Assembly: GCF_001905125.1 (NCBI RefSeq)
Contig: NZ_LWLE01000001.1
Coordinates: forward strand, 1,110,112 to 1,174,111
Reading direction: 5' to 3'
DNA length: 64,000 bases
DNA from: Streptomyces sp. TSRI0281
GTDB lineage: Bacteria > Actinomycetota > Actinomycetes > Streptomycetales > Streptomycetaceae
Shown here: positions 17,208 to 25,512 of the stretch, piece after piece
Position numbering within the stretch: the first letter of the stretch is position 1
How the letters are laid out: each line of letters starts with the position of its first letter
Translations under genes and position numbers: made by a program
Notes under the pieces: model-generated
Database searches by the model: none
The model's input: the letters and a program-made list of their open reading frames with translations, nothing else
What the model was told of the DNA's origin: nothing

Positions 17208-17252
17208 GGTCCGCCGCCACCGCAGCTCGATGCGGTGGCGGCGGACCATTTT
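17208..17252 (+). terminator. Terminator after the secreted-protein gene
   Basis: A perfect 17-bp stem (17208-17224 with 17231-17247) with a 6-nt loop is followed by ATTTTCT. Confidence 0.92.
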
Positions 17253-17312
17253 CTGTGTGCTCCGCGTCAGCCCTTGTGCCCCGAAGCCGGCGAGAGCTGG
17301 TCCAGGTTGGCA

Positions 17313-17757
17313 TCACGCTGATCGCCCGTCTCGCAGGACAGACAGCTTCAGAGTGTCGGACCCCTTGTGGAACTGGACGTAGGCGTACGCGTTCGTCCAG
17401 CCCTTCTCCGGATCGCCCTCCGCAGCGTTCGCGAAGTTCTTCATCTGGTGAGGGAGCGCGGTGCCTCGGTACTGACGGTAAGAGTCATCCTGGCGTCCTT
17501 GAGGGACCCCGTACGTCACCGAACAGGGTGTACGGGCCGGACGTCGGCACATCGACCGTCCAGGTCGCCGACCGGCCGACCTCATTGAGGTTGATGTGGT
17601 TCCGTTCGCACCCTTGGCACCCTTGACCGTGCTGTCCGGAGAAGCCGAGCAGCCCGGCGTCAGAGTTGCCGCGTCCTGCTTCGGCAGTTCAGCGGGCGCC
17701 TCCGGCTCCTTGGACTTCTCGGCCTTCGGGGACTCCTCGACCTCACCGGCGGGCCCC
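17313..17757 (-). pseudogene. Decayed copy of the neighbouring carbohydrate-binding membrane protein gene
   Basis: On the minus strand this stretch retains pieces that align with the C-terminal part of the intact protein at 17960-18931: GPAGEVEESPKAEKSKEPEA, then LPKQDAATLTPG, then TVKGAKGANG, then MKNFANAAEGDPEKGWTNAYAYVQFHKGS-type sequence in pieces. Frameshifts and losses interrupt it, the N-terminal anchor is absent, and the 3' end lacks the final beta-strands. The homology stops abruptly at about 17757, where the tail of an aldolase gene begins on the opposite strand. It is a rearranged, dead duplicate. Confidence 0.82.
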
Positions 17758-17823
17758 TGCCTCGCCCCGGCCCGCGAGGCGATGGCCAAGACGGTGACGG
17801 GCTTCCTGCGCCTGACGGGCTGA
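17758..17823 (+). pseudogene. 3'-end fragment of a ketose-bisphosphate aldolase gene
   Basis: Plus-strand codons LAPAREAMAKTVTGF and a TGA stop match the last 22 residues of the intact aldolase (LVPAREAMAGTVAGF...) at 16618-16680. The nucleotide match starts sharply at 17758, directly abutting the decayed carbohydrate-binding gene on the other strand. It marks a past duplication and rearrangement of this gene pair. Confidence 0.8.
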
Positions 17824-17874
17824 CGCCCCCGGACCGCTGCCGCAGGCGGAAGACGGGCTGGGCGCACACGCAAC

Positions 17875-17943
17875 GGCGCCGCCCTCGGCGCCTGTGTCAC
17901 AGCGGGGACGACCCGCTGTGACACAGGCGCCGAGGGCGGCGCC
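17875..17943. terminator. Perfect 32-bp hairpin, bidirectional terminator
   Basis: A perfect 32-bp inverted repeat (17875-17906 and 17912-17943) with a 5-nt GACGA loop lies 16 bp after the stop of the minus-strand carbohydrate-binding protein. It is unusually long and perfect for a terminator and sits right at the edge of the rearranged region. Confidence 0.85.
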
Positions 17944-17959
17944 GCCGAACGCTCAGGGT

Positions 17960-18931
17960 TCAGCCCTTGGGCGGGGTGACCTCGACCCAGTCGAGGATCA
18001 CGTTGCACTGGTTGCCGTCCTCGCACGAGATCTTGATCTCGTTCTCGCCCTTCTGGAGGCTGACCGGCGCCCAGGTGGTCTGCCAGTTCTTCTCCCAGTC
18101 CGGGTCGGAGGACTTGACGAAGTTCTTCAGCCCGATCGGCTGGGAGTTCGCCTTGCCGTTGACCGTGAGGGTCGCGAAGGCGTCCACCGCCGGAATCGCG
18201 TAGCGCACGGTCAGGGCGTACTCACCGGAATCCGGCATGTTCGCCTTCCAGGTCGCCGAGGCGCCGACCTGGTTGAAGCCCGTGATGTACGTGCCCCCGG
18301 CGCCCTGTGCGCCCTTGACCGTCTTCTCGGTCACGGCCGAACCGCCGAGCGTCAGCGTCGCCGCGTCCTGCTTCGGCAGTTCGGCCGACTCCTCCGGATC
18401 CTTGGAATTCTCGGTCTTCGGAGATTCCTTGACCTCACCGGCGGGACCGGCCGACGATCCGGCCTCGCTCTTCTTCTTGTCACCGTTGTCGCCCGTCGTC
18501 AGGGCGACGCCGATACCGATGAGCACGACCGCGACCACGGCGACCGCCACGATCAGCAGGGCCTTGGTGTTGGGGCCGCCGCGGCCCGGACCGCCGTCCC
18601 TGCCGCCCTGGCGCGGGACCTGGGAGGTGGGCGCGCCACCGGGGTAGGTCTCGGGGGCCGCGTACTGCGCGTTCGGCTGGCCGTACTGCGGCGGGGCCTG
18701 CTGGCCGTACGCCTGCTGCTGATGCGGAACCTGCTGCCCGTACTGGCGCTCGCCGACGGTCCGCACCTGGTTGTACGAGGTTCTGGGCACGCCGGGCTGC
18801 GCGGCCGGGCCGGGGTAGCCGTAGCCGCCCTGACCGGGCGGCTGGGCTCCCGCCGCTTGTCCGTCCGCGTACAGGTAGCCGAACGGATCGTCGTCCTCGG
18901 GCTTGCTCGCGCCGTTGTTTCCGGCCGTCAT
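17960..18931 (-). CDS. Membrane-anchored carbohydrate-binding (CBM35/CBM6-like) protein
   Basis: About 323 residues. Residues 1-120 are a cytoplasmic proline/glutamine/glycine-rich region (QQAYGQQAPPQYGQPNAQY and similar). One transmembrane helix follows (ALLIVAVAVVAVVLIGIGVA, about 125-148). After a charged linker (KESPKTENSKDPEESAELPK), a C-terminal beta-sandwich of about 130 residues (TLGGSAV...YALTVRYAIPAVDAFATLTVNG...NVILDWVEVTP) resembles CBM35/CBM6 modules facing outward. It probably binds a cell-wall or extracellular polysaccharide. The ATG at 18931 was chosen; a GTG at 18952 is possible. A 32-bp hairpin ends the transcript, and a decayed copy lies immediately downstream. Confidence 0.78.
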   Translation of the reverse strand: MTAGNNGASKPEDDDPFGYLYADGQAAGAQPPGQGGYGYPGPAAQPGVPRTSYNQVRTVGERQYGQQVPHQQQAYGQQAPPQYGQPNAQYAAPETYPGGAPTSQVPRQGGRDGGPGRGGPNTKALLIVAVAVVAVVLIGIGVALTTGDNGDKKKSEAGSSAGPAGEVKESPKTENSKDPEESAELPKQDAATLTLGGSAVTEKTVKGAQGAGGTYITGFNQVGASATWKANMPDSGEYALTVRYAIPAVDAFATLTVNGKANSQPIGLKNFVKSSDPDWEKNWQTTWAPVSLQKGENEIKISCEDGNQCNVILDWVEVTPPKG

Positions 18932-19075
18932 CCCTGGGTCACTCCTCACCATGTCGCCAGCCGTCGCCGACCGGCCGAGCCTACCTCGAACGGAGCACTC
19001 GCCGAATTTGCCGTCACCCCACCCGTGCGGTCCCGCGGACCGGTACGGGGCACGGGAGGGACCGTGCCGTGAACG

Positions 19076-20731
19076 TCAGCCTGCCCTGCGGTGAACCTTC
19101 GACCGGGACCGCTTTTCCACGTACATCCGCTGGTCGGCGGAGCGCAGGACCTCTTCCGCCGTCATGCCGCACTCGGCCCATCCGATGCCGAAGCTCGCCC
19201 CGACCCGGACCGCCCTGCCATCCACCCGAATGGGCGGAATGATGGCATTTCGTAGACGTACGGCCAGGTCAGCGGCGTCCGCGGCACCCAGCCCGTCCGC
19301 GAGCACGACGAATTCGTCACCCCCGAGCCGCGCGACGGTGTCCCCGTCACGCACACAGGTGGTGAGCCGCCGGGCGACCTCGATCAGTACGGCGTCCCCT
19401 GTGTGATGCCCGAAACGGTCATTGATGGACTTGAAGCCGTCCAGGTCACAGAAGAGGACAGCGAGCCCCTTCACCCCGTCGTCCTTGTCCGCGTCCGGTG
19501 CCGCCGTGTGCACATGGTGGTCGTACGGGCCGCCGCCCGGCACCGGGTCCGTCTCGTAGCCGTCGGGCTGGAAGCCGTGCGTACGGGAGGTCTCGACATC
19601 GCCGTACGCCGCGTCCAGCGCCTCGATCGCCGTGGTGGCGGTGGAGTGCGGGCGCTCGCAGATCCGGGCGCTGAGCCGGGACTTGAGCTCGGCGCTGTTG
19701 GGCAGCCCGGTCAGGGCGTCGTGCGAGGCGCGGTGCGCGAGGTTCAGCTCGTGGCGCTTGCGCTCCTCTATGTCCTCGACATGGGTGAGCAGGAAGCGCG
19801 GGCCGTCCGCGGTGTCGGCCACGACGGAGTTACGCAGCGAGACCCAGAGGTACGTGCCGTCCCGGCGCCCCAGCCGCAGCTCGGCCCGGCCACCCTCGGC
19901 CGACGTACGCAGCAGGGTGCCGATGTCCTCGGGGTGGACCAGGTCGGCGAAGGAGTAGCGGCGCAGTACGGAGGCGGGGCGGCCCAGCAGCCGGCACAGG
20001 GCGTCGTTGGTGCGCAGCAGCCGGCCGTGCTGGTCCCCGCCCATCTCGGCGATGGCCATCCCGCTGGGGGCGTATTCGAACGCCTGGCGGAAGGACTCCT
20101 CGCTGGCCCGCAGCGCCTGCTGTTCCCGTTCGAGCCTGACCAGTGCGCGCTGCATATTTGCTCTGAGGCGAGCGTTACTGATCGCAATCGCCGCCTGTGA
20201 TGCGTACATCTGGAGGGCTTCGCGCCCCCACGCGCCGGGGCGGCGACCGTTGCGGGGGCGGTCGACGGAGAGAACGCCCAGAAGATCCTGCCCACCGCCG
20301 GACGCGTACATCGGGGCGTAGAGCCGGTCCAGGGGATGCCACTCGTCCTCGAACCGGGGTTCGGGCCCCTCGGTGTGCCACTGCGGTACGTCGTCGTCGA
20401 GGAGGACCCAGCCCTCGGTGTGCGGTATGAACCGGAGCTCGTCCCAGGCTTCGCCCATGGTCAGCCTGCGCTCCCACGAGGAACGGGAGCCGACACGTCC
20501 GGTGATCAGGGCTTCGGCCGCGGAATTGCCCGCGAAGGCGGCGATGACGAGGTCACCATCGGGCCGGACGAGGTTCACACAGCCCAGTTCGTAGCCGAGA
20601 CCGGCGACGATGCCGTCGGCCACTGTCTGCAGCGTGTCCGCCAGACTCCGCGCCGTATTGAGATCAGCGACGGCCTGGTGCAGCTGCCGCATGGTCGCAA
20701 GACGAACGTACGGTTCCGACTCGGCCTCCAT
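19076..20731 (-). CDS. cdgB: Diguanylate cyclase with GAF, PAS and GGDEF domains (CdgB)
   Basis: 551 residues: an N-terminal coiled region, a GAF domain (about 20-175), a PAS/PAC domain (about 200-320), and a C-terminal GGDEF domain. The active site ARLGGDEFVVLADG is intact, with DLDGFKSINDRFGHHTGD upstream. The inhibitory I-site RDGD lies five residues before GGDEF. No EAL domain is present, so it makes cyclic di-GMP. Architecture and neighbourhood match Streptomyces CdgB, a BldD target that delays development when active. The ATG has GGGGAG eight bases upstream. Two palindromes in the promoter region (20800-20874) are candidate BldD sites. Confidence 0.9.
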   Translation of the reverse strand: MEAESEPYVRLATMRQLHQAVADLNTARSLADTLQTVADGIVAGLGYELGCVNLVRPDGDLVIAAFAGNSAAEALITGRVGSRSSWERRLTMGEAWDELRFIPHTEGWVLLDDDVPQWHTEGPEPRFEDEWHPLDRLYAPMYASGGGQDLLGVLSVDRPRNGRRPGAWGREALQMYASQAAIAISNARLRANMQRALVRLEREQQALRASEESFRQAFEYAPSGMAIAEMGGDQHGRLLRTNDALCRLLGRPASVLRRYSFADLVHPEDIGTLLRTSAEGGRAELRLGRRDGTYLWVSLRNSVVADTADGPRFLLTHVEDIEERKRHELNLAHRASHDALTGLPNSAELKSRLSARICERPHSTATTAIEALDAAYGDVETSRTHGFQPDGYETDPVPGGGPYDHHVHTAAPDADKDDGVKGLAVLFCDLDGFKSINDRFGHHTGDAVLIEVARRLTTCVRDGDTVARLGGDEFVVLADGLGAADAADLAVRLRNAIIPPIRVDGRAVRVGASFGIGWAECGMTAEEVLRSADQRMYVEKRSRSKVHRRAG

Positions 20732-20799
20732 TGCTCGCACTCCCCGAGACCTCGACAGCAACTCCAGGTTTCATATCGACGTACTTCTTGCAGTGTCAC

Positions 20800-20874
20800 G
20801 CTCACTGAATCACAGTGAGCTGTGCACCCGGTACACAGGGTCAACAAATACTGCGCTCTGTGACTCAAGTCACA
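20800..20874. promoter_or_regulatory. Two palindromes upstream of cdgB, candidate BldD sites
   Basis: GCTCACTG-AATCA-CAGTGAGC (20800-20820) and TGTGACTCAAGTCACA (20859-20874) are perfect inverted repeats 69-143 bp upstream of the cdgB start. Both contain the TCAC/GTGA-type half-sites of BldD boxes, although spacing differs slightly from the published consensus. Confidence 0.55.
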
Positions 20875-21055
20875 ACAGGCGGTGAAGGGTTGCCAGTGAC
20901 TCTTCGAAGTCGCCCATCGTTTTCCTGAACGCAAATCCTTACGTTGCAGCGGCCCCCGCCACGCCGTGGAGCCCCCCGTGGTTCCGGAGTCCTAGGACCT
21001 GGCTGGTCCCCTGGCCCGATGCGGTCGCCCGGCGCTCGCGGCTAGCGTGCCCCGT

Positions 21056-21619
21056 GTGTTGCAGACAAAGCCCCCCGCCCCGAGCCCCGAGCCCGTCCCC
21101 CATGCTGAGGGGGTGAGCAACGACGAGTTCCGTGCCGCCCTCGCGCGGCTGGCCGCAGGAGTGGTGCTGGTCACCGCGCAGGAGCCACCGCTCGACGAGC
21201 ACGGCCGGGGCGAGGACGTCGGAATGACGGCGACCGCCTTCATGTCCGTGTCCCTGGACCCGCCCCTGGTGCTGGTGAGCCTGCGCAACGACTCCCGGAT
21301 GGACGACCTGCTGTCGGAGCAGCCGCTGTGGGCGGTCTCCGTACTGGCGGGGAGCCAGCGGCACATCGCGGGCCGGTTCGCCATGAAGGGCCGGATCAGC
21401 GACCGGCTGCTCTTCGAGGACATCCCCTACATCAGGGGAGAGGTGACGAACGCGCCGCTGGTCGGCGGAGCGCTCGCGACACTGGAATGCCGTACGGAAC
21501 AGCGCGTCCCGGCCGGTGACCACACGCTGGTGATCGGGCGGGTACTGACGGCGGCCCTGCCGAGCGTGGACGGCGACCCGCTGGCGTACTTCAAGGGGCG
21601 CTACCGCCAGCTGGACTGA
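21056..21619 (+). CDS. Flavin reductase-like FMN-binding protein
   Basis: About 187 residues of the flavin-reductase-like split-barrel family. Seen are FRAALARLAAGVVLVTA, GMTATAFMSVSLDPPLVLVS (FMN-binding), GRFAMKGRISDRLLFED and DHTLVIGRVLTAALP. Such proteins supply reduced FMN to two-component monooxygenases or act on other electron acceptors; no partner monooxygenase is adjacent. The GTG at 21056 lies 7 bp after a TAGCGT -10 hexamer (21043-21048), so a leaderless start is likely; the GTG at 21047 is inside that promoter. Confidence 0.85.
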   Translation: MLQTKPPAPSPEPVPHAEGVSNDEFRAALARLAAGVVLVTAQEPPLDEHGRGEDVGMTATAFMSVSLDPPLVLVSLRNDSRMDDLLSEQPLWAVSVLAGSQRHIAGRFAMKGRISDRLLFEDIPYIRGEVTNAPLVGGALATLECRTEQRVPAGDHTLVIGRVLTAALPSVDGDPLAYFKGRYRQLD

Positions 21620-21676
21620 CGCCCACCGGGACCGGCGCGCAGGGCAGCGCGTCGGAGGCCCCGCCACCGGGCCCCG

Positions 21677-22102
21677 CTACCAGTCGCGGCCCGACCGGCC
21701 GCGCTTCGTGTCGCCGCGCTGCTTCTTCTCCCGCAGCCTGCGCTCGTTGATCCCGCGCGGGATCCGGCTCTTGCGGCGCGCCTTGGGCGGTGGCGCCGTG
21801 GCCTCGGCCAGCAGCGAGGCGAGCCGGACGGCGGCCGTCTCGCGGTTGCGCCACTGGGAACGGTGCTCGGAGGCCCGTACCGCCACCACGCCGTTGACCA
21901 GCCGGCCCGCCAGCCGCTCCAGCGCCCGCGCCTTCCACACCTCGGGGAGCGACTCGGTCGCCGCCACGTCGAAGCGCAGCTCCACCTGGGAGTCGCTGGT
22001 GTTGACGTGCTGTCCCCCAGGTCCGGAGGACCGCGAGAAACGCCACATGAGCTCGGCCTCCGGCAGGGAGACCGAACCGCGGATGACATAGGGCCCGGAC
22101 AT
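21677..22102 (-). CDS. arfB: ArfB/YaeJ-type alternative ribosome-rescue hydrolase
   Basis: A 141-residue release-factor-like protein. The catalytic GGQ motif lies in FSRSSGPGGQHVNTSDSQVE and the C-terminal tail (KARRKSRIPRGINERRLREK, then KKQRGDTKRGRSGR) is the basic extension that enters the empty mRNA channel. It releases peptides from stalled ribosomes and is shorter than RF1/RF2 because it lacks codon-recognition domains. The ATG at 22102 is used; an ATG at 22111 would add three residues. Confidence 0.9.
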   Translation of the reverse strand: MSGPYVIRGSVSLPEAELMWRFSRSSGPGGQHVNTSDSQVELRFDVAATESLPEVWKARALERLAGRLVNGVVAVRASEHRSQWRNRETAAVRLASLLAEATAPPPKARRKSRIPRGINERRLREKKQRGDTKRGRSGRDW

Positions 22103-22296
22103 GACACCCATGTTCCCTGCCCCACGGGCCGTCCGTCACCTTCTTTTGCCACACCCGTCCGGCACATCGGGCCAGAAGTTCGGCAAAGAAAGTAAAGCGA
22201 CCAGGAACCTCGTGGTCCATTGCCTGCGTTATGACGGGTGACGGTAGCTTTCGTGATGACACGAAGCCCGTACACGACGAAGGAAAGGGACTTCCC

Positions 22297-22872
22297 ATGG
22301 CTGTAAGCCTGTCCAAGGGCGGCAACGTCTCGCTCACCAAGGAGGCACCGGGCCTGACCGCCGTTACGGTCGGCCTCGGCTGGGACGTCCGCACCACCAC
22401 CGGCACCGACTTCGACCTCGACGCCTCGGCGATCGCGGTCAACCCGGCGGGGAAGGTCGTCTCCGACGGCCACTTCGTCTTCTTCAACAACAAGTCGACG
22501 CCGGACCAGACCATCGTCCACACCGGTGACAACGTCACGGGCCAGGGCGAGGGCGACGACGAGCAGATCAACGTCAACCTGGCGGGTCTGCCGGCCGACG
22601 TGGACAAGATCGTCTTCCCGGTCTCCATCTACGACGCCGAGAACCGCAACCAGAACTTCGGCCAGGTCCGCAACGCGTTCATTCGCATCATCAACCAGGC
22701 CGGCGGCACCGAGCTCGCCCGCTACGACCTGAGCGAGGACGCCGCCACCGAGACCGCCATGGTCTTCGGCGAGCTCTACCGCAACGGTGCCGAGTGGAAG
22801 TTCCGCGCGGTCGGCCAGGGCTACGCGAGCGGGCTGGCCGGTATCGCCAAGGACTTCGGCGTCAACCTCTGA
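22297..22872 (+). CDS. TerD-family stress protein
   Basis: A TerD domain protein of 191 residues starting [20 protein letters not shown]. The calcium-binding acidic motifs are [14 protein letters not shown] and [20 protein letters not shown]. TerD-like proteins occur in many copies in Streptomyces, are linked to tellurite and general stress tolerance, and affect differentiation; the biochemical role is unresolved. AAGGAAAGGGA precedes the ATG. A terminator follows at 22892. It is a single gene without other ter genes. Confidence 0.94.
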   Translation: MAVSLSKGGNVSLTKEAPGLTAVTVGLGWDVRTTTGTDFDLDASAIAVNPAGKVVSDGHFVFFNNKSTPDQTIVHTGDNVTGQGEGDDEQINVNLAGLPADVDKIVFPVSIYDAENRNQNFGQVRNAFIRIINQAGGTELARYDLSEDAATETAMVFGELYRNGAEWKFRAVGQGYASGLAGIAKDFGVNL

Positions 22873-22891
22873 CGCGCTCCTGACTGTTCCA

Positions 22892-22927
22892 CGGGAGCCC
22901 CCGGCCGTACCCGGCCGGGGGCTCCCG
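22892..22927 (+). terminator. terD terminator
   Basis: CGGGAGCCCCCGGCC pairs with GGCCGGGGGCTCCCG around a short GTACC loop, 20 bp after the stop codon. Confidence 0.88.
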
Positions 22928-22983
22928 TGCGTCGCGGGCGGTTCGTGCCGCGCTTCCGGTACGCCCGTGCGTCGCGGGCCGGG

Positions 22984-23091
22984 AACGCCGCGCCTCCCGA
23001 AGTTCCCGCGCCTCCCGGAGTTCCCGCGCGTCGTGGAACTCCCGCGCGTCGTGGAACTCCCGTACGTCCCGAAGTTCCCGTACGTCGCGGA
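22984..23091. repeat. 18-bp degenerate tandem repeat, six units
   Basis: Six consecutive 18-bp units follow the theme GTTCCCGCGCGTCGTGGA, with variation at a few positions (units start at 22984, 23002, 23020, 23038, 23056 and 23074). They lie between the terD terminator and the GNAT gene. Being a multiple of three they keep frames open on both strands and create spurious coding signal such as LPKFPR/VVELPR repeats. Confidence 0.88.
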
Positions 23092-23152
23092 CGGCGGCGG
23101 CATGGGTGCATACCTCAAGGGGCCCGGTACGCCCCCGCGTAGGGTGCGCCGC

Positions 23153-23689
23153 ATGATCATCGAACCGCTGGGCCTCGACACGGTGACCCACGACATCCCC
23201 GGTCCGCTGCTCACCGAACTCGCCGCGCTCTACGCCTCCAACCAGGCGTTCCATCAGCTCAGCGGCGACTTCCCGGACCCGGACGACGTCCGCCCCGAGC
23301 AGGTCGCCGCCGCACTCGCCGACGATCTGGCCCACCCGGACGCCGAGGTGCTGCTCGCCCGTTCGCACGGCGCGCTCGTCGGCGTCGCCGTGACGCTCGC
23401 CCAACATCCGGACCCGGCCGATCCCGACCCCTGGATCGGCCTCCTGATGGTCGACGCCGGGCGGCAGCGCTCCGGGTACGGGCGGCAGTTGGCCGGGTTC
23501 GTCGCCGAGCGGTTCCGGGCGGCGGGACGGGACGGCCTACGGATCGCGGTCCTGGAGAACAACCCTCGCGCGCTCGCCTTCTGGACCTCACTCGGTTACG
23601 AAGTCATCGGCCATCGGCCGGACCGTCAACTGGGCCGCCCCTGCGCGGTGCTGCGCACCTCACTGCACCCCCTCAAGTCCGCCGAATAA
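23153..23689 (+). CDS. GNAT-family acetyltransferase
   Basis: A 178-residue N-acetyltransferase. The acetyl-CoA-binding segment reads IGLLMVDAGRQRSGYGRQL (a Q/R-x-x-G-x-G/A loop) and the C-terminal ENNPRALAFWTSLGYEVIGH is the typical beta4-helix-beta5 end. The substrate is unknown. The ATG lies 7 bp after TAGGGT (23140-23145), so the message is probably leaderless. Upstream in-frame codons run through the tandem repeat and are not coding. Confidence 0.87.
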   Translation: MIIEPLGLDTVTHDIPGPLLTELAALYASNQAFHQLSGDFPDPDDVRPEQVAAALADDLAHPDAEVLLARSHGALVGVAVTLAQHPDPADPDPWIGLLMVDAGRQRSGYGRQLAGFVAERFRAAGRDGLRIAVLENNPRALAFWTSLGYEVIGHRPDRQLGRPCAVLRTSLHPLKSAE

Positions 23690-23828
23690 CGGACACACAT
23701 GGACTCCAGTCGGACAAGAACTGGTCAAAAACTTGTGAGGCAATTGTCGGCACACCGTCAAAGACGGTCATTCGGTGGCACGCTCTCCGCTCGTAGTCCC
23801 CCCACAGGACGACCTACGGAGAACTCAG

Positions 23829-25415
23829 ATGACCCTCCACATGAACACCCGTCGTGCCGCGACCCTGGCAGCAGTGGCCGCCATGGTGGTCGCGGGCGTG
23901 CAGGCCGGTTCGGCCGGCGCCGCCCCCAAGGCCGCGGACAACGGAGACTCCTCGTCCCGCACCGCCTCCGCCTCCGCGCTCGGTGTGAACACCGCGTCGC
24001 AGCGCGGCACGGCCATCAAGTCCGCCCAGGCGGACGCGGCTTCGGCGGCCGACTCCCTCGGGCTCGGCAGCCAGGAGAAACTGATCGTCCGTGATGTGAT
24101 CAAGGACGCCAGTGGCACGGTGCACACCCGCTACGAGCGCACCTACGCCGGACTGCCGGTCCTCGGCGGCGACCTCGTCACCCACATCGCGGGCAACGGC
24201 AAGCTCAAGAGCGTCGACAAGGCGACCAAGGCCCCGATATCGGTGCCGTCGACCACGCCGAAGGTGAAGAGCGCCGCCGCCGCGCGCAAGGTGATCTTCG
24301 CGGGCAGCGGCAAGCCCGTCCTCGCGTTCGAGACCGTGAAGACCGGGGTGCAGAAGGACGGCACGCCCAGCAAGCTGCACATCATCACGGACGCCGTCAC
24401 CGGCAAGAAGCTGCATTCCTTCGAGGCCATCGAGACCGGCACCGGCAACAGCCAGTACAGCGGCGAGGTCGAGGTGTCCACGACGCAGGGCGGCTCGGGC
24501 TTCGAGCTGACCGACGGCGAGCGCGGCGGCCACAAGACGTACGACCTCAACCAGGGCGAGAGCGGCACCGGCGACCTCGTCACGGACGACGACGACACCT
24601 GGGGCGACGGCACCGGCAACGACCGCCAGACCGCTGCGGTCGACGCCCACTACGGCGCCGCGAAGACCTGGGACTTCTACAAGTCCGCGCTCGGCCGGGA
24701 CGGCATCGCGGGCGACGGCAAGGCCGCGTACTCCCGCGTCCACTACGGCGACGCGTACGTCAACGCGTTCTGGGACGACAGCTGCTTCTGCATGACGTAC
24801 GGCGACGGGGCCGACAACAAGAGCGCCCTCACCGCCCTCGACGTCGCCGGTCACGAGATGAGCCACGGTCTGACCGCGGCCACCGCCAACCTCGACTACG
24901 TCGGCGAGTCCGGCGGTCTCAACGAGGCGACCAGCGACATCCTCGGCACCTCGGTGGAGTTCTTCGCCGACAACGCCACGGACGTCGGGGACTACCTCAT
25001 CGGCGAGGCGATCGACATCAACGGCGACGGCACCCCGCTGCGCTACATGGACAAGCCCAGCAAGGACGGCGGCTCGGCGGACTCCTGGGACTCCAGCGTC
25101 GGCGACCTGGACGTGCACTACTCGTCCGGCGTCGCGAACCACTTCTTCTACCTGCTGTCCGAGGGCAGCGGCGCCAAGACCATCAACGGGGTCGACTACG
25201 ACTCCCCGACCTCCGACGGCTCGACGGTCACCGGCATCGGACGCGAGAAGGCCTACCAGATCTGGTACAAGGCCCTCTCCGTCTACATGACGTCCTCCAC
25301 CGACTACGCGGGCGCGCGCGTCGCGACCGAGAAGGCGGCGACCGACCTGTTCGGCGCGGACAGCCCCGAGCTCAAGGCCGTGGGCGACGCCTGGACCGGC
25401 GTCAACGTGAAGTGA
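23829..25415 (+). CDS. Secreted M4-family neutral metalloprotease
   Basis: A thermolysin-family preproenzyme of 528 residues. A Sec signal peptide (about 1-32, ending GSAGAAP) is followed by an FTP/PepSY-type propeptide (about 60-200) and the catalytic domain. The zinc site is HEMSHGLT with the distal glutamate in GGLNEATSD, and the catalytic histidine region is VHYSSGVANHFFYLLSEG. It degrades extracellular protein. GGAG lies close before the ATG. Streptomyces carries several such proteases. Confidence 0.94.
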   Translation: MTLHMNTRRAATLAAVAAMVVAGVQAGSAGAAPKAADNGDSSSRTASASALGVNTASQRGTAIKSAQADAASAADSLGLGSQEKLIVRDVIKDASGTVHTRYERTYAGLPVLGGDLVTHIAGNGKLKSVDKATKAPISVPSTTPKVKSAAAARKVIFAGSGKPVLAFETVKTGVQKDGTPSKLHIITDAVTGKKLHSFEAIETGTGNSQYSGEVEVSTTQGGSGFELTDGERGGHKTYDLNQGESGTGDLVTDDDDTWGDGTGNDRQTAAVDAHYGAAKTWDFYKSALGRDGIAGDGKAAYSRVHYGDAYVNAFWDDSCFCMTYGDGADNKSALTALDVAGHEMSHGLTAATANLDYVGESGGLNEATSDILGTSVEFFADNATDVGDYLIGEAIDINGDGTPLRYMDKPSKDGGSADSWDSSVGDLDVHYSSGVANHFFYLLSEGSGAKTINGVDYDSPTSDGSTVTGIGREKAYQIWYKALSVYMTSSTDYAGARVATEKAATDLFGADSPELKAVGDAWTGVNVK

Positions 25416-25512
25416 ACCCGTGCATGATGCAGTGCAGTGGTGAAGTAGTGCGGTGACGTAGTCACCAGCTGTTCCGCGGCTGGTGAGTGCGGTGACGTGT
25501 GGTGGGAGCCGG

